Assembly: GCA_025331445.1 (NCBI GenBank)
Contig: JAIWNE010000180.1
Coordinates: forward strand, 1-44,257
Source of the DNA: Blakeslea trispora
Taxonomy: Eukaryota > Mucoromycota > Mucoromycetes > Mucorales > Choanephoraceae
Length of the DNA stretch: 44,257 nt
Direction of reading: 5' to 3'
A model generated the notes under the pieces. The model ran no database searches and was not told the DNA's origin. It saw only the letters and a program-made list of their open reading frames with translations. The position numbers were made by a program, and so were the translations under genes. Below, one piece after another: positions 1 through 11,018 of the stretch; position 1 is the first letter of the stretch; each line of letters starts with the position of its first letter.

Positions 1-2
1 GT

Positions 3-616
3 GGGATTGACGGCGATGAAGAGAAGTTTCAGGAGGTGAAGATGACGATGAAAAACTTTCTCTTGACGATGGAAGAGGGTAAAGACGAAAGTACAGGCTT
101 TTACAAAAAGCATCTCAAAGAGTTCATAGACTATCAAGAGTTAAAGTCGATCGTTTGTTTTAATTTGCAAGCCAAAGTTGGTTACAAAAAAATCGACAAG
201 TTACTCACCAATGCCAGCCCAGACTACTGGTTTACCTTACCAGGATGTGCACAGTTAGCCGCTAACAAATTTCAAAGGTTAGTGGCTACGTACGCAGAGA
301 GAAGTACATGAACACGCTACCATGTACTGTGGTGCCCCTGATTCTTAAGCAAGAAACAAAGAAAAAGAAAGAAATGCCTCTGCTTATGCAAAGAGCAATC
401 AAACCAACTTGGCCATTGCCACAACCGATTATGTATGAAAGTGCATGTGAGTCTCTTGCTGTTTCTCCTAATTCTAAGCGCACCTTCTGGAATCATTATT
501 TGTTCTTTCAAAGTAGAGAAAACAACCTAGGTGAGATTACACAGAATAACTCCAAGTTCCTTTTATTAGTTTTTATGACAGATAATGACAATAGAAAATT
601 ACTTTCTCCATATTAA
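3..616 (+). pseudogene. Partial unknown protein at left edge, two overlapping frames
   Basis: An open frame enters from the left edge and stops at 309-311; its visible part is about 102 residues and contains a lysine-rich segment followed by a stretch with PDYWFTLPGC. A second frame starts at 308 and runs to 616 (102 aa), overlapping the first by four bases. In a eukaryote such an overlap is not translational coupling, so the simplest reading is the 3' end of a gene, or of a decayed transposon gene, with a frameshift near 308. I recognise no domain in either part. No introns are obvious inside it. The true start lies outside the window. It could also be chance open frames, because composition here is only mildly different from the flanks. 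Confidence 0.35.
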
Positions 617-968
617 ACAAATCCTTTCTCTTTTACTTTTTTTTGTTCTTTATTTTATTAACTCATAATTATTCATATAAATGACCAACACACTTTCAAT
701 CAATTTTAAACACGTTACCTTGTCTTTGGAGTTTCAATCCATAATAATCATGCAACAATGTCTAGTGGAGTGTTACGCACATATTTTATTACTAGCATAA
801 CTAAGAACGAAGACGTTCTCATAAGCCACTACCTATAATATCTAAGCCACCGGAGTGTTCTACCGGAGCGCGCCAAGTATACACTTTTTGAACATATCTC
901 TGGCGATATAAGTGTTTTTAATTTTTGAAGCAAGTCCATACAAATATTTTTGGAATTGCGTTTTAAAA

Positions 969-1151
969 ATGTCTCTGCAAAGCATTTCCTTAAAGAGTGA
1001 TATCTATTGCCCGATTTTAAGATTGCGAACAGCAGCTCAATTAAAGCAATTTTTTGGCAAAGCCCGCAAAGACAATCTCAAAAGCGGTGACTCAAAATTT
1101 CAAAGAATATTAACTAAATGGCAAAAACCAGTACTTTATTTGAACCTCTAG
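969..1151 (+). CDS. Small basic ORF, uncertain
   Basis: A 60-residue frame begins at ATG 969 (open upstream to about 912) and ends at 1149-1151. The product is basic, with a Lys/Arg-rich second half (positions about 25-50) and no membrane segment. I recognise no family. It lies in AT-rich repeat-bearing DNA, directly before the 79-bp direct repeat copy at 1164. It may be an exon or a remnant of a mobile element, or may be fortuitous. Confidence 0.2.
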   Translation: MSLQSISLKSDIYCPILRLRTAAQLKQFFGKARKDNLKSGDSKFQRILTKWQKPVLYLNL

Positions 1152-1163
1152 TTAGACGAATTT

Positions 1164-1242
1164 AAACCTGGTGCTCATTACTTATAACTTTACTGCTTGA
1201 TTGCTCAGTTGTATCTATTTGTTCTCTTTCTCAAATTACTGC
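1164..1242 (+). repeat. 79-bp direct repeat, copy A
   Basis: This stretch recurs at 1738-1816 with about three substitutions, 574 bp downstream. Both begin AAACCTGGTGCTCATTACTT and both follow a CTCTAGT-containing sequence. A weaker third match (GTGGTGCTCATTGC) is at about 2450. The surrounding plus strand is strikingly pyrimidine-rich. No ORF covers it. Confidence 0.8.
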
Positions 1243-2600
1243 TGTTACGCACAGAAATTTTCCTAGTACTCAATTATTTTCTGACTTCTTTTCGCTGCTT
1301 TGAATCCAACTCTGTATTTCCTAATTAATATTTTACTCATTTGACAGCTCCTATTGATTTCTTATTACACAAAAACTTTATTAGAATCCTTCTCTGACTT
1401 TCCATATCATAATGAATAGAACTTTTAGACATGTGTTAATAATCCATACATGATGACTCATTAACTTGACTGTTTAAATTATTAGTTTGCAAGTCCAACA
1501 TGATTTCTTTTAGAATAGTATATAAACTCTTTGATCTTCTCTTATTAACAACCTCAACTTATATCTCTCTTATTTACTTTACGCTTGGTTGTAATTTGAC
1601 ATATTCACTATCTAAATCCACATATTGTTGTAAGTTCCCTTGATACTTATTTTAGATCATTGTATTCATATATTACATCTCTTCTTTATATTACTATATT
1701 CTCTTTACTTTACTTATATCTCTAGTCGGACTACTTAAAACCTGGTGCTCATTACTTATAACTTTACTGCTTAATTGCTCTGTTGTATCTATTTGTTCTC
1801 TTTCTCAAGTTACTGCAAAAAGAATCCTTTGTCCTTAAACACTTGTCACGAGCAATAATTTAGCACTTCATAATTATATGCTTTAGTATTATTCTACTTC
1901 TTTTACTTTATTATACTTCTCTCATCTTATTCTTTTCATATTATTTATCATTATCTTGTTCTAAACATACTTATTATACTATTTTTATCTATATCACCCT
2001 AATCTCATTTAAAACTCACATTTACATCTATCCATTCAACGATTCAAACTTATTATATCAATCTATATCACTGAAAACTTTTCAATCTTCCCCAACATTA
2101 TTTGTATTTCACCATTATTATATTATTCAATTGGTTAACAACACCATCAGACTAGTAATGACTCATAAATTTACCTAACTTAGATCCTTTTAGATAGGAC
2201 TGTCATCAATAGGATGAACAGATATAAATATCAACTAGTTTTATTAAATAAATAAGAATCTCTTTTCTCCCTCTAACTTTACTATATACTTGACATTAAC
2301 CTTGCCGCATAGACAGGCTTTCTATTACTAAGACTTCCCTTGGTTAATTGCTAATACGCTTAATCATTGTGTCATTTATATATTTCATTTAACTTACTTT
2401 TCTTTTCTTTTCACTTATATCTCTTCTTAAGGTTCGTTACCTAAGCAACGTGGTGCTCATTGCATAACAATCGCTCTTCTCTTTGGTTATATTGTATCAT
2501 TGACTTTGACTCGTTACTGGCAAAATACTACTTACGTCCTGTAACACATTGTAAAAATATTAATCTGCCAAAAAAGCAATGACAAGATAATTGCTAGATG
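1243..2600. other. Pyrimidine-rich AT-rich DNA without a gene
   Basis: Apart from repeat copy B and its weak third copy near 2450, this stretch is T- and C-rich on the plus strand with many TTTACTT/CTTATATCTCT runs. No credible coding region, splice series or RNA gene was seen. The strand asymmetry suggests a decayed mobile-element untranslated region or local repeat expansion; this is inference. Confidence 0.5.
1738..1816 (+). repeat. 79-bp direct repeat, copy B
   Basis: This is the second copy of the repeat at 1164-1242. Similarity starts a little upstream, in the CTCTAGT segment, and ends sharply after TTACTGC. The interval between copies holds no gene that I can see. Confidence 0.8.
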
Positions 2601-2616
2601 CAATAAAATTTTGTTA

Positions 2617-2689
2617 TGGAGAAGCTGGGCGTCGATCCCAGTGCCTCTCGCATGCTAAGCGAGCGCTCTACCATTTGAGCTACATCCCC
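2617..2689 (-). tRNA. tRNA-Ala (anticodon AGC)
   Basis: Read on the minus strand the 73 bases fold as a cloverleaf. The acceptor arm GGGGATG pairs with CTTCTCC, including the G3:U70 pair that is the alanine identity element. The D-arm is GCTCAAATGGTAGAGC, the anticodon loop reads CTTAGCATG (AGC, Ala), and the T-arm CTGGG-ATCGACG-CCCAG is perfect. There is one U:U mismatch at 6:67. No intron is present and CCA is not encoded, as expected in eukaryotes. Its 3' end plus CCA is exactly complementary to the primer-binding site of the Ty3 element at 15077-15094. Confidence 0.96.
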
Positions 2690-2944
2690 GTCTGTAGTTT
2701 TGTCGTCTTAAAATCAATATGGCTTGTGGAAGTAGCTATATGGCCACTACACCTAACCCGTGTCGGACGCACGTCGGACACGTGCAGCTAACATGTGCTT
2801 ATTTTTCCAACTTTTGATTTTGACTATAAAAATTGCTGTTTTTTTTGCAGAAATGTAGATGTATCTTCTAGGCTTCCAAAACTTCTCACAGATTTAAAAT
2901 TGGATGTATATTTATAAAGTTATTACCATTTACATTTCTTTTAT

Positions 2945-3130
2945 CATTTCACTGCTTAAAGAGATTTCGCTCTTTAAATTTTTTGGCAGTGATTTTTTCT
3001 CTGCCTAAGATTTTGAAGCAACTTGATTTTTTTAATGCTGAGGAGTTCAAATTGACTTGTCATTTTTTCCTCAAAAAAAATAAAGACCTAAAAATCACTG
3101 CTTAAAAAATTGGAAAATAATTTCGGAAAC
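2945..3130. repeat. Short inverted motif array (CACTGCTT type)
   Basis: CACTGCTTAAAGAG, CTCTTTAA...GGCAGTGATTTTT and AAAAATCACTGCTTAAAAAA alternate in opposite orientations, so several stems can form. The composition (T-runs, GCTTAAAAAA) resembles the subterminal arrays near 23220-23475 and 24990-25260. It may be the worn end of another element of that kind. Confidence 0.45.
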
Positions 3131-4320
3131 GAGAAAATTAAAAAATTGAGAACGAGACTCACAAAATAATTGGGAAAATCTTTTAAAAATGGGAAATAAA
3201 AATCTTAAAGCACTAAAAAAAAGAGACTCTCGAAAAAAAAAAAATACTAGAAAAAATACACAAAAAAAAGAGGTTGAAAATAAAAGAGACACCTAAAAAA
3301 ACACTTAAACGATTGCTTAAAGATGGGTAGTTTGAAAAGCCAAAAGCTGTCAAAATAAAGACGTAAGCAACATACAAACATAATTTAATCCTTATGCTTG
3401 ATCTTGTTAAAGCTACTCCTATAAAAGGTTTATTTTTGAAATACAGTACAAAGACGCTAATCCCTTTTATATTTGATAGATACGGTAAAGCCAAAGTCAT
3501 TATCACACACTATTCTATGCTAACAGCCCTTCTTATCGTATTCCATTCCCTTATACTCGTTTCAATACATATCATCCCAGAATAACATAACCGTAAATAC
3601 AAGTAAAGTAATAACTTGACAAGATGTTGTCTTTTTTTTTATTGCTTAAATACAATTCTTCAACCAAATATTCAAGGTCACTGTTTGTGATGCAGTCCGT
3701 TCCAATAAAGAGCCGTTTATAATCCAAACCAAAAGTATCACTTACCTTTTACCTGGTTAGTAATAAAGCGTTCAACAGTAGATTTCAATAATTGTGTACT
3801 GACAATAACTAAAACTTGGGTGTAGAAAAACAGTGATGCTGAAATGAGAGAATCTTACACGTTTGCTGGCGATAGCTCTTTTTTTTTTGTAGACACAGTC
3901 AAAGTCATTCTAGTTTTGTTTACGTGTTTTTTGCTCTAAACTTCTAAACTCTTGTAAGATTGTTGATTGCGCACTTGCATTGCGTTGCTTTGTTGTGACG
4001 ACCGGAGTTTGTTGAGGCTCATCAACTTGGTTAAAAATATACAAGTAGTGAGTAAAAGTTCATTTAGTAATAAAAAAAGAAAATAGAAGGAAAAAGAAAA
4101 ATACTGTCTGGGAAAAAATAACACCTCAGAAAACTTGTTTTTTTTAAAAAAAAAGGGCTCGTTTAATGTCAACATTGTCTATTTTAAATGGCTTGCTTTT
4201 GCAATCTAAGTAAACCATCTTGACTATCTGTTAAATTGAATTACATGGCCTATGGATATCTACACTATTAAGCTGATTAGCAAGATCTCATGTAAAGTAC
4301 AATGTTAACAGATATTCTTT
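3131..4320. other. AT-rich interval without a recognisable gene
   Basis: Open frames here are A- or T-run artefacts (long poly-Lys or poly-Phe type translations). I see no domain, no RNA gene and no convincing splice series. Its function is unassigned. Confidence 0.5.
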
Positions 4321-4689
4321 GTGTTACTGATGAGAGAGAAAAATCATCTATCTTCAGTCTCTGTTCATCTAATTTTCTACGGATCGTATTTTTACAGATC
4401 TTTTTTTGTTTTCGATTCATTTTTTATCACAAAAATAGAAATTTGTCAATATGTCATTTTATTTAGACATCCTTTTTCCTTTTTTTATTCTTTTCTCTTC
4501 CATTTCTTTTACTTTTTTTATATTTTGAAATAAAACATGTAAGTACTTTCCCATACCTAAGCAACAGTCTATTGAATACTATTCTCCATGTAGGCATGTT
4601 ATCTTTAGAGCTTATGAAGACTGATACATAGTTTAAGGTACAACTTGACATACAAATACATTGCTGTTTACTTACCATCTTTTTTTTTC

Positions 4690-5500
4690 TTAGGATTAGT
4701 CACGTAATTTTGTCTTTTCTCGAGAAACTTGGTATAAAAGTAAGTAAAGCCATTGAGTATGACTCAAGACCTCTCTAACCGTTCTATTTAGTTACCTTAG
4801 ACACTCGTAATTGTATCTGGCTATAACTTGAGGTGCTATGATGCTTTAGTATGTAAGTAAATGATTAAATTATCTCATTTCGGTTTAACTTATTCAGTTT
4901 TTCTAGTTTCTTTTCTGTTGTTGAGCTTCTATCGTTTTAGCGCATTACCCTTTACCTTCCGGATGGCTGTTTGAGACTTTTAAAGTAAGTAAATGACATT
5001 ATTTTCTGCTTGCTTTATAACTAACTGTTTTAGCATTTTAATAGTCATTTTGCTAAGGTTTTTCTGAAATTTCGTGATAACTGATTTTGCTCTTTCGCCT
5101 GCTTTTTGGCTGTATTTTGCCTATCATTTTGCCTAATATTTTGGCTGGATTTCTGCCTGGTCATTCTACCTGGATTCCTATAGTACCCCTCATATTTCCC
5201 CCTGTTTAAGCCATTATTTTCAGCCAATATATACCATTTTTTATAATAAAAAGCACTATTTTTAGACCTATGATTCTCTATATTTGACCTATATAACCCA
5301 ATCATAAAGAAGTGTATTGACGTAAAGAAGTCCATTTTGTCCAATTAAAAGCATACATTCAATAAAGATACCGAGTATGAAGCCAATCAAAACGAGTTAA
5401 CGATTGTATATTTTGTCAAAGAAGCCAATTGAATGAGGATGTCATGAGTAAACAATCCAATCAGGTCGCTTTAATGGAAGCGAAAGACAAAGAGGTTCAC
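4690..5500 (+). ncRNA. Unit 0: multi-exon transcript-like region with CCAAT-rich tail, no long ORF
   Basis: Three strong introns can be read on the plus strand: 4740-4791, 4853-4906 and 4985-5033. All start GTAAGTA, are 49-54 nt long, and end TAG after a CTAAC- or TTAAC-type branch site. The flanking exons are short and full of stops, so no protein results. From about 5290 a tail follows with repeated CCAAT (for example AGCCAAT) and an AATAAAGATAC block, which also occurs in units 1-3. The same plan, spliced region then tail then array, is seen at units 1, 2 and 3. Transcription is inferred from splice signals only. Confidence 0.5.
5095..5195 (+). repeat. Degenerate 12-bp tandem motif (TTTTGCCTA type)
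   Basis: About six consecutive units of 11-13 bp, such as TTTTGGCTGTA, TTTTGCCTATCA, TTTTGCCTAATA and TTTTGGCTGGA, follow one another. On the minus strand they read as a periodic RQN-like translation, which is a by-product of the repeat. The array lies just after the last intron of unit 0. Confidence 0.6.
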
Positions 5501-5510
5501 TCAAACTCTC

Positions 5511-5660
5511 ATGCGAAAACACAAGACGTTGCTCCGCCCTGTCTTTCAATGCGTTGACACATGACAGTGTTCAGCTTTGTCGTCCCAATGCGAAAACACA
5601 TGACGGCGTGCGCCGTGCGGTTAACTTGCCTGTTACGCACGTTCCAGGCAAGTTAACCGC
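5511..5660 (+). repeat. 38-bp tandem array and perfect 16-bp palindrome ending unit 0
   Basis: Three imperfect copies starting ATGCGaaAACACAtGACg begin at 5511, 5549 and 5588, a period of 38-39 bp. They lead into a perfect inverted repeat: GCGGTTAACTTGCCTG at 5617-5632 and its reverse complement at 5645-5660, with a 12-nt loop containing GTTACGCAC. GTTACGCAC also occurs at about 773 and 1243. This is much GC-richer than its surroundings. It occupies the place that other units fill with their own arrays. Confidence 0.7.
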
Positions 5661-5699
5661 AGAAATTGGCGTGCGCACGACGACCCTTTATGTGTAGTG

Positions 5700-7111
5700 G
5701 ACCCACGTCAAAAAATTGCATAGGTAAGGTGGATTTTGACATACAATTTTGTCATAATATAGGCAGGCACCCGGGGTATTTTTACAGCCAAATTCCAAAT
5801 CACTCAATTTTACTCCAAATGGAGCCAAACTTTGCATGAAGCTTCTTGTATGTTTTCTTAATACATCTTTGAAACAAAAACGGTAATTGTACTGTTAAAT
5901 TACATTGTTTTATGCCATATCATTTTACACTTTGATTTTTTCTGCTGAGAAAGACTTGAAAAAATAATTACAAGTACTTTTAAAGGCCGGTAAGCATACA
6001 AAATGGGACGCATTTAAGAAAAGGCTGCCTTCACTCGCTCAGTGATAAATGTCGACGTCATAACATTTTGACCTTCTCTTAGTGTGGATGAATATGATCG
6101 GAGAGTTTGTGTATAGATGTTATTATAAAGATGAAGAAGAGAACATTCAATAACACTAGCAAATGAATAACGTTTATAACAACACTTGTATTTACTTTGA
6201 AAGTAGTCTTGTCATTCACTTTTAACTCGAAAAAGACTTTAGAGTAAACAGTAAAAAATCTAAAGTATGCTTCTAATCGTTATATAAAGTAAAGAGTACT
6301 TTATTTTTATTTGAAACGCTGATCGTACAAGTAGTGCAGTCCAACGAGATTAACAAAGAGAACCCCCTTCTGCTATATCTTTTACCTAGAAACAAGTTTT
6401 AAAAAATAGAAACACACGAAATAAAAAAAAAAGTGATTGAGCGAGAGTATCAAGCAGTTTATTCCAAAGGGTTTAAGAACAAGAAATATGCCGTGTAGTT
6501 CAAAGCAGTTGTAGATGACAAAGTGAAATGGCTGAACGAATTTCTTGTAAAGTACAATATTCTGAAATAAAATAAAAGAAAAATTTTCAAAAACACATTG
6601 CGTTGTATTAAAAAGAAAGGTTAGACAAAAAGCTGTAAAATATGAAGCCTATTGGTGTTAAGCCACTGGTAAGCTCTGACTAAAACAGAAAAATTACAAT
6701 CTCAAGACGGGTTTTGAAAGTGTTTTCTCTATTAGGATGATTGTATCATAGACATCCTTTCAAGAAAGTAAAAATAGCAACGCGATTGTAATGTAAATTT
6801 TAATAGAAGTTAATCCATCAATAAAAGTGTGTCATTTTTGAAAAGTTAAAATAGTATTTCCTTTTTGGTGCTCATCTTCAAAAGATACCAGCAAACAGAT
6901 CCAAAAGCTCTGAATTCAAAAGGTCTCTTCTATATTTACTCTTTTCTTGACATCGGGCTCCTCTGATTCGTCACTCTCTACTGAACAAATGGCATCCTCG
7001 TATTTATTTTTTTGCATAAATAATGTAAAAAGACATGACAATATAAAAGGCATTGGAAATCAAGCAATTCTTCTTTCATTAAAACCTTTTTATTGAATCT
7101 AAAATCTTACT
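5700..7111. other. Interval without an intact gene
   Basis: Mostly AT-rich non-coding DNA upstream of the copy 1 transposase. At about 6437-6570 (+) a frame interrupted by a TAG reads like a worn coding remnant, but no family is recognisable. I found no terminal array matching the TCTGACA motif of the other end of copy 1, so the transposase-side end of that element is undefined. Confidence 0.4.
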
Positions 7112-9602
7112 ATGTCTTCCAACTCCTCTTCTAAGCTTTACGAATGTCACTGTGACGAATGCACTGTCTTCAGCAAAAGTGGATACGTTGCCTACTCCAA
7201 AATGCGTTACCACAGAAAACGCAAGCTCTTCAACGGAATGAAGTTCGAAGAATGGAAGAAAACCTCAGGTAAGAACCACTTTCATCGTTCTCTTGTGTCC
7301 TTTAGATCTAATACTAACTCTTGATTAACCATCTAATAGAAGGATACACCATTCTCAAGAAAGCCCGTACTATCTGCCATGAACAAAATGACCCTAACAA
7401 AGGTAAGTTACCTATGACATATCATACTCTATAAACAATCTTACTTAAACTACTCCAAAATCATCATTTAGATGCTGTCGTTACTGCCGTTGAACAGGAA
7501 TTAGCTGACTCTACATGTCAAGAAGAGTTCTCCAATGTTGATGAGCAAGAATCTCTTTTACCTGCATTCAATGACTTTGATGTAGACTGTGGTGCTAATG
7601 ATTTTGATGCCGGCCAATTGTCATCTGAAACATTGGTCAACAATAGCCATTCTGATGCTTTGCTTGAATCTGGTACTTCACAACAGTTGACTTCTTTCTG
7701 TAAGTAAAATAAAATTATAAGCTATCAATGAAAACAAATCATCTAATTCGGATTCTTTAATACTTAGCTGATAAAGCCATTCGTTCTCTTTCTCCTTCTG
7801 CCGAAATCCTTTCGATGATGATCACCCTTTTGAACAACAGAAACATCGCTAGAAAGGATAGTGAAATGATCATGGAGTGTCTTAACTATGTCTTGAAGTT
7901 GAACAACGATCCTTTCCAGTTTCCTAAGAGCATGGTCACCTTCTTGAAGCGCAACGACTTGACAACGTACAGTCATGAGGGCATTCGATACTATGCTGTC
8001 TGCTCGGATTGTCACAAGCTGTCACTTTTGAAAGAAAACCCTAGCGAAGAAGACATGATGTGTGATGCTGACTTGACTAAAGCCGCCTTTGTTCCCCAGA
8101 GACAGAATCCTTTTTGTATGGGCAAGATGTATGAATAACAACACAATGCAAAAGAGAGCAAGCTCATCCCCCTTAAGGAGTATGCTTATTGTTCCCTGGT
8201 CACTATTTTGAAGAATTTCTTTTTAAGACAAGGCTTTGCTGAAAGAGTCAAGGCATGGAAAGAAAGAACTATCATCCAAGGATATATGACAGACTTTTAT
8301 GATGCTACCAACTTCACCTCGTTCAAGGCCTTGCCCACAGATGCATTACCTTTCGTACTGGGCTCTGACTGTAATTTAATGCTCACCCTAAACATTGACT
8401 GGTTTGGTCCGTACAAGGCTATATACAGTGTTGGTTGCATCTATCTGACCATTCAAAACCTGGGTAAAGCTGATGGTCGTGACCAAAAAGAGAACATGCT
8501 TTTCGTAGGGGCTATTCCTGGTCCAAAAGAGCCTAGCACCACTGCCATCAACCATTACTTGGAACCTTTGATAGACGAGCTACTGGTGTTACTGAAGGGT
8601 GTAGAAATGAAGATGGCGATGAAAGACGGATCGATCCAGATCAACAAGGTGAAGGCTTGTCTTGCTACAATCAGTTCGGATCTCCCTGCAACCAAGAAAT
8701 TGGCATGTGCCATGTCTTACAGCAGTAAGGCTGGTTGTCATTTATGCAAGACTAGATTTGAAACACTGCCAGGCCACAAGAATCATCTTGACTACTGCCA
8801 CTGGGATTGCGATAGTTGGGTAAAGCGAAATACTGAAGAAACAAGGGCAAGCTCTCGCGCCTGGAAGCAAGCCAAGACAGCAAAGGCAAGAGAAGATCTG
8901 GAAAAAGTGACCGGAGTCCGCTATTCTGTCTTGTTCAGGTTGCCCTACTTCTCCTATGATCTGATTGCAATTGAACCTATGCATGCGTTGTACTTGGGTA
9001 TTGTCAAGAAGGCTCTGCTTGACATGGTCCCGGACAAAGGCTTTGAAAAGATACAGTTTCAATTGCAGAACAAGTTCGCTTACAACCATCAAGCATCTGG
9101 TAAACCCATTGCTGATAAGATTACCAATACTGGATTTGCGAATATCAAGGCTGTTGAGCTGAAGGATTTCATGTCCACCATGGCTAGCAATGTTCTCCGT
9201 CCTTTGTTTGCTGATGCTAAAGAAGAAAATGGACAAGCCAAGTACAACACAATGAAGCACTTGATTGCCGCCCTTCGTCTTCTAGATGGCCATGCAATGA
9301 GAGTTAGCGATATCGAAGTGGCTCACAATCATCTGCTTACTTTCGCCAAACGCTTTGAGCACCACTATGGAAAGCAATTGGTTGTGCCCAATTTTCACTT
9401 CATGCTCCATCTTCGGGATTCAATCTACAAATTTGGTCCAATCTCTTGCTTCTGGGGCTTCAACTTCGAGCGAAACAACCTATATGTAGAGAAGATCAAT
9501 ACCAACCATAAGCAAGGCATTAAGAAAACTTACATGCGCCAAATGCAGTCAAATATCTTTGCATATGATGCTGCTTCGGTTACTCTTTACTATGATCCCT
9601 AA
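7112..9602 (+). pseudogene. Tnp2/CMC-like DDE transposase, copy 1 (single nonsense codon)
   Basis: There are four exons: 7112-7268, 7340-7402, 7472-7699 and 7768-9602, joined by 69-71-nt introns with GTAAG donors, all in phase 1. The N-terminus carries a CHCDEC zinc-like motif, followed by an acidic linker. The core has LNIDWF (candidate first Asp), SSDLPATKKLA followed by GCHLCK (second Asp and CxxC), and IEPMHALYLG (candidate Glu), all typical of Tnp2-type transposases that cut and paste DNA in the nucleus. One in-frame TAA at 8136-8138 splits an otherwise continuous frame; copy 2 aligns smoothly across it. The start ATG is supported by the matching exon 1 of copy 2. An AATAAA lies at 9837-9842. 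The protein would otherwise be about 760 aa. Confidence 0.85.
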
Positions 9603-9836
9603 TTTCGTTCGTATGCTTTCTCTATTTCATCTTTGTCTCTCCTTCTTTGCCTCTTTTCCTTCCTTCTATCTTCTTTTTGTCTTTCCTTTCGTCCTACTTT
9701 TTGTCCATCCTTTTGTCTCTCTCATGCCTTTCCTTCTGTCTTTGCTCCTTTGTCTCTCAATCCGTTCCATATTCGTTAATCTCTTAATCTCTCTCCTTCA
9801 AATACACTGTATATTATGTAAACACTTTCTTGTTGT
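9603..9836 (+). other. Pyrimidine-rich 3' region of transposase gene
   Basis: After the stop codon the plus strand is almost pure C/T (CTTTCCTTTCGTC-type repeats) up to the AATAAA at 9837. The open frame over it is low-complexity Leu/Phe and is not credible. Copy 2 also has a pyrimidine-rich stretch immediately after its transposase stop (complement of about 28640-28712), so this may be a conserved untranslated feature. Confidence 0.5.
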
Positions 9837-10201
9837 AATAAAACCGTAAAGTTGAAAGTAAAGTTCGTAGACGTGTTCGTTTTTATTTTTTAGATATAGT
9901 CTTGTTTGTAAATCGATTTGTTTTTTCCTCTAATAAGTGTCGAAAAACGCTGTCATGTATGCGACGTTGCTGCTTCTTGTCATCGGAGGTGAAGCGCTTC
10001 TAGAGTTGAACTTAGAGGCGATGGGAATATAAGGTGAAAGAAAAAAAAAGTTTTTTTTTGGAAGTAAGGGAATTAAAATTTATTTTGTGACTCAGTTCTA
10101 ATCCACATCGGTGTTACCTAATGTAAAATTGCTTGAAGTTTTTTCCTTTCTTTTTTCTTTCTCTACTTTTTTATATTTAAAAGCCACCTTTACGTTTTAA
10201 A

Positions 10202-10986
10202 ATGGATCAATTAACAAGAAGGTTCTTAGACAACCTTGCACGTATGGTCAGAGACGGCGAGACCGAGAACACTAGCGAGATTGTAGAAACAGTTGTTGCA
10301 ACTAGCGAGCCTGTTGCCATCGACATCACAGTATCTTTTTCACTGAATGCACTCATTGAGTTTTCAGAAATCAACGGTGATCCCAAAGGTTTTGAACGAC
10401 TCTCCGAGTCCGGCTACGTGGACATCCACTGGGCAAAGAGAGAAAGCAAGACGATGAGCAATGAAGATCTGCAGTGCCTTAAAGCGTATTACGAAAGAAA
10501 GTATGCAGTACCTATCACCGTACAAAATCACATAGAAAAGTTCAAGGAAATCAAAGTACTTGGCTATGTGTACAAGTCCAAGTTGCATGGTGATAAAACA
10601 GCTACTGAATTCAATGCATATAGATGCAATGATGTCGAGAATGATGATCTGGAAGGTGTTGAAATGGACCATTATCAAGAGCATCTCAGAGCAGGTTCGG
10701 TCAAATACTTTTTCAAGCATACGGCTGAATTTGTTTCAGAGTATGGAGGATATGAAGAATTGGATTATTACTTTGCCTTTGTTGAGTGTTTAAAAATCCT
10801 CGCAAAGGTAAAGAAACACACGACATGCTTACCAATAATTTTATGCGACCTTTTAGAGATGAAATAGAAAAGAAAGGCTCTTATTCAATTATGCCTGTTC
10901 AAAAGTTTTATACACCTATTCATATACAAAAGACATCGTTTACAAATATCATTGTCACAGCTGATTTCCCAAGACACATCATATAA
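10202..10986 (+). pseudogene. Protein B of the cassette, copy 1 (one frameshift)
   Basis: The frame from ATG 10202 gives about 195 residues that align with the minus-strand protein at 27622-28359. Shared blocks are KVLGYVYKS, NDDLE and EHLRAG followed by K-FF. Near 10786 the homologous frame switches by one base within a TGTTTAAAAA run; the continuation, beginning FKNPR and ending at TAA 10984-10986, matches the KNPR block of copy 2. The unshifted frame instead ends at 10867 with unrelated sequence. The full protein would be about 260 aa. No known domain is recognised. Its position between the transposase and C in both copies suggests an accessory role in transposition or expression; that is inference. 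Confidence 0.7.
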
Positions 10987-11018
10987 TAAAAAAAAACGAC
11001 CTTTATTGTCAAAAAAAA
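10987..11018. terminator. 32-bp convergent 3' ends of B and C with opposed poly(A) signals
   Basis: The stop of B (10984-10986) and the stop of C (11019-11021, minus) are separated by only 32 bp. AATAAA-type signals occur on both strands around here (ATAATAAA at about 10983, TTTATT at about 11002). In copy 2 the corresponding gap is 41 bp (27581-27621). Transcripts must overlap or share 3' processing sites. Confidence 0.6.

Noticed and set aside
308..311. ATGA stop-start overlap suggesting translational coupling
   Set aside because: The window is eukaryotic; a frameshift or chance is more likely.
3095..3506. Phe-rich minus-strand ORFs
   Set aside because: They derive from A-runs on the plus strand; low complexity with no domain.
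8136..8138. Transposase copy 1 as two separate proteins split at the TAA
   Set aside because: The frame continues directly after the stop and copy 2 aligns across it without a gap, so a nonsense mutation is simpler.
8742..9260. 172-codon minus-strand ORF
   Set aside because: It is antisense to the well-supported transposase exon and has no family features.
9559..9849. Hydrophobic Leu/Phe-rich ORF that might be a membrane protein
   Set aside because: It is a translation of a C/T-rich untranslated stretch and is not conserved as protein.
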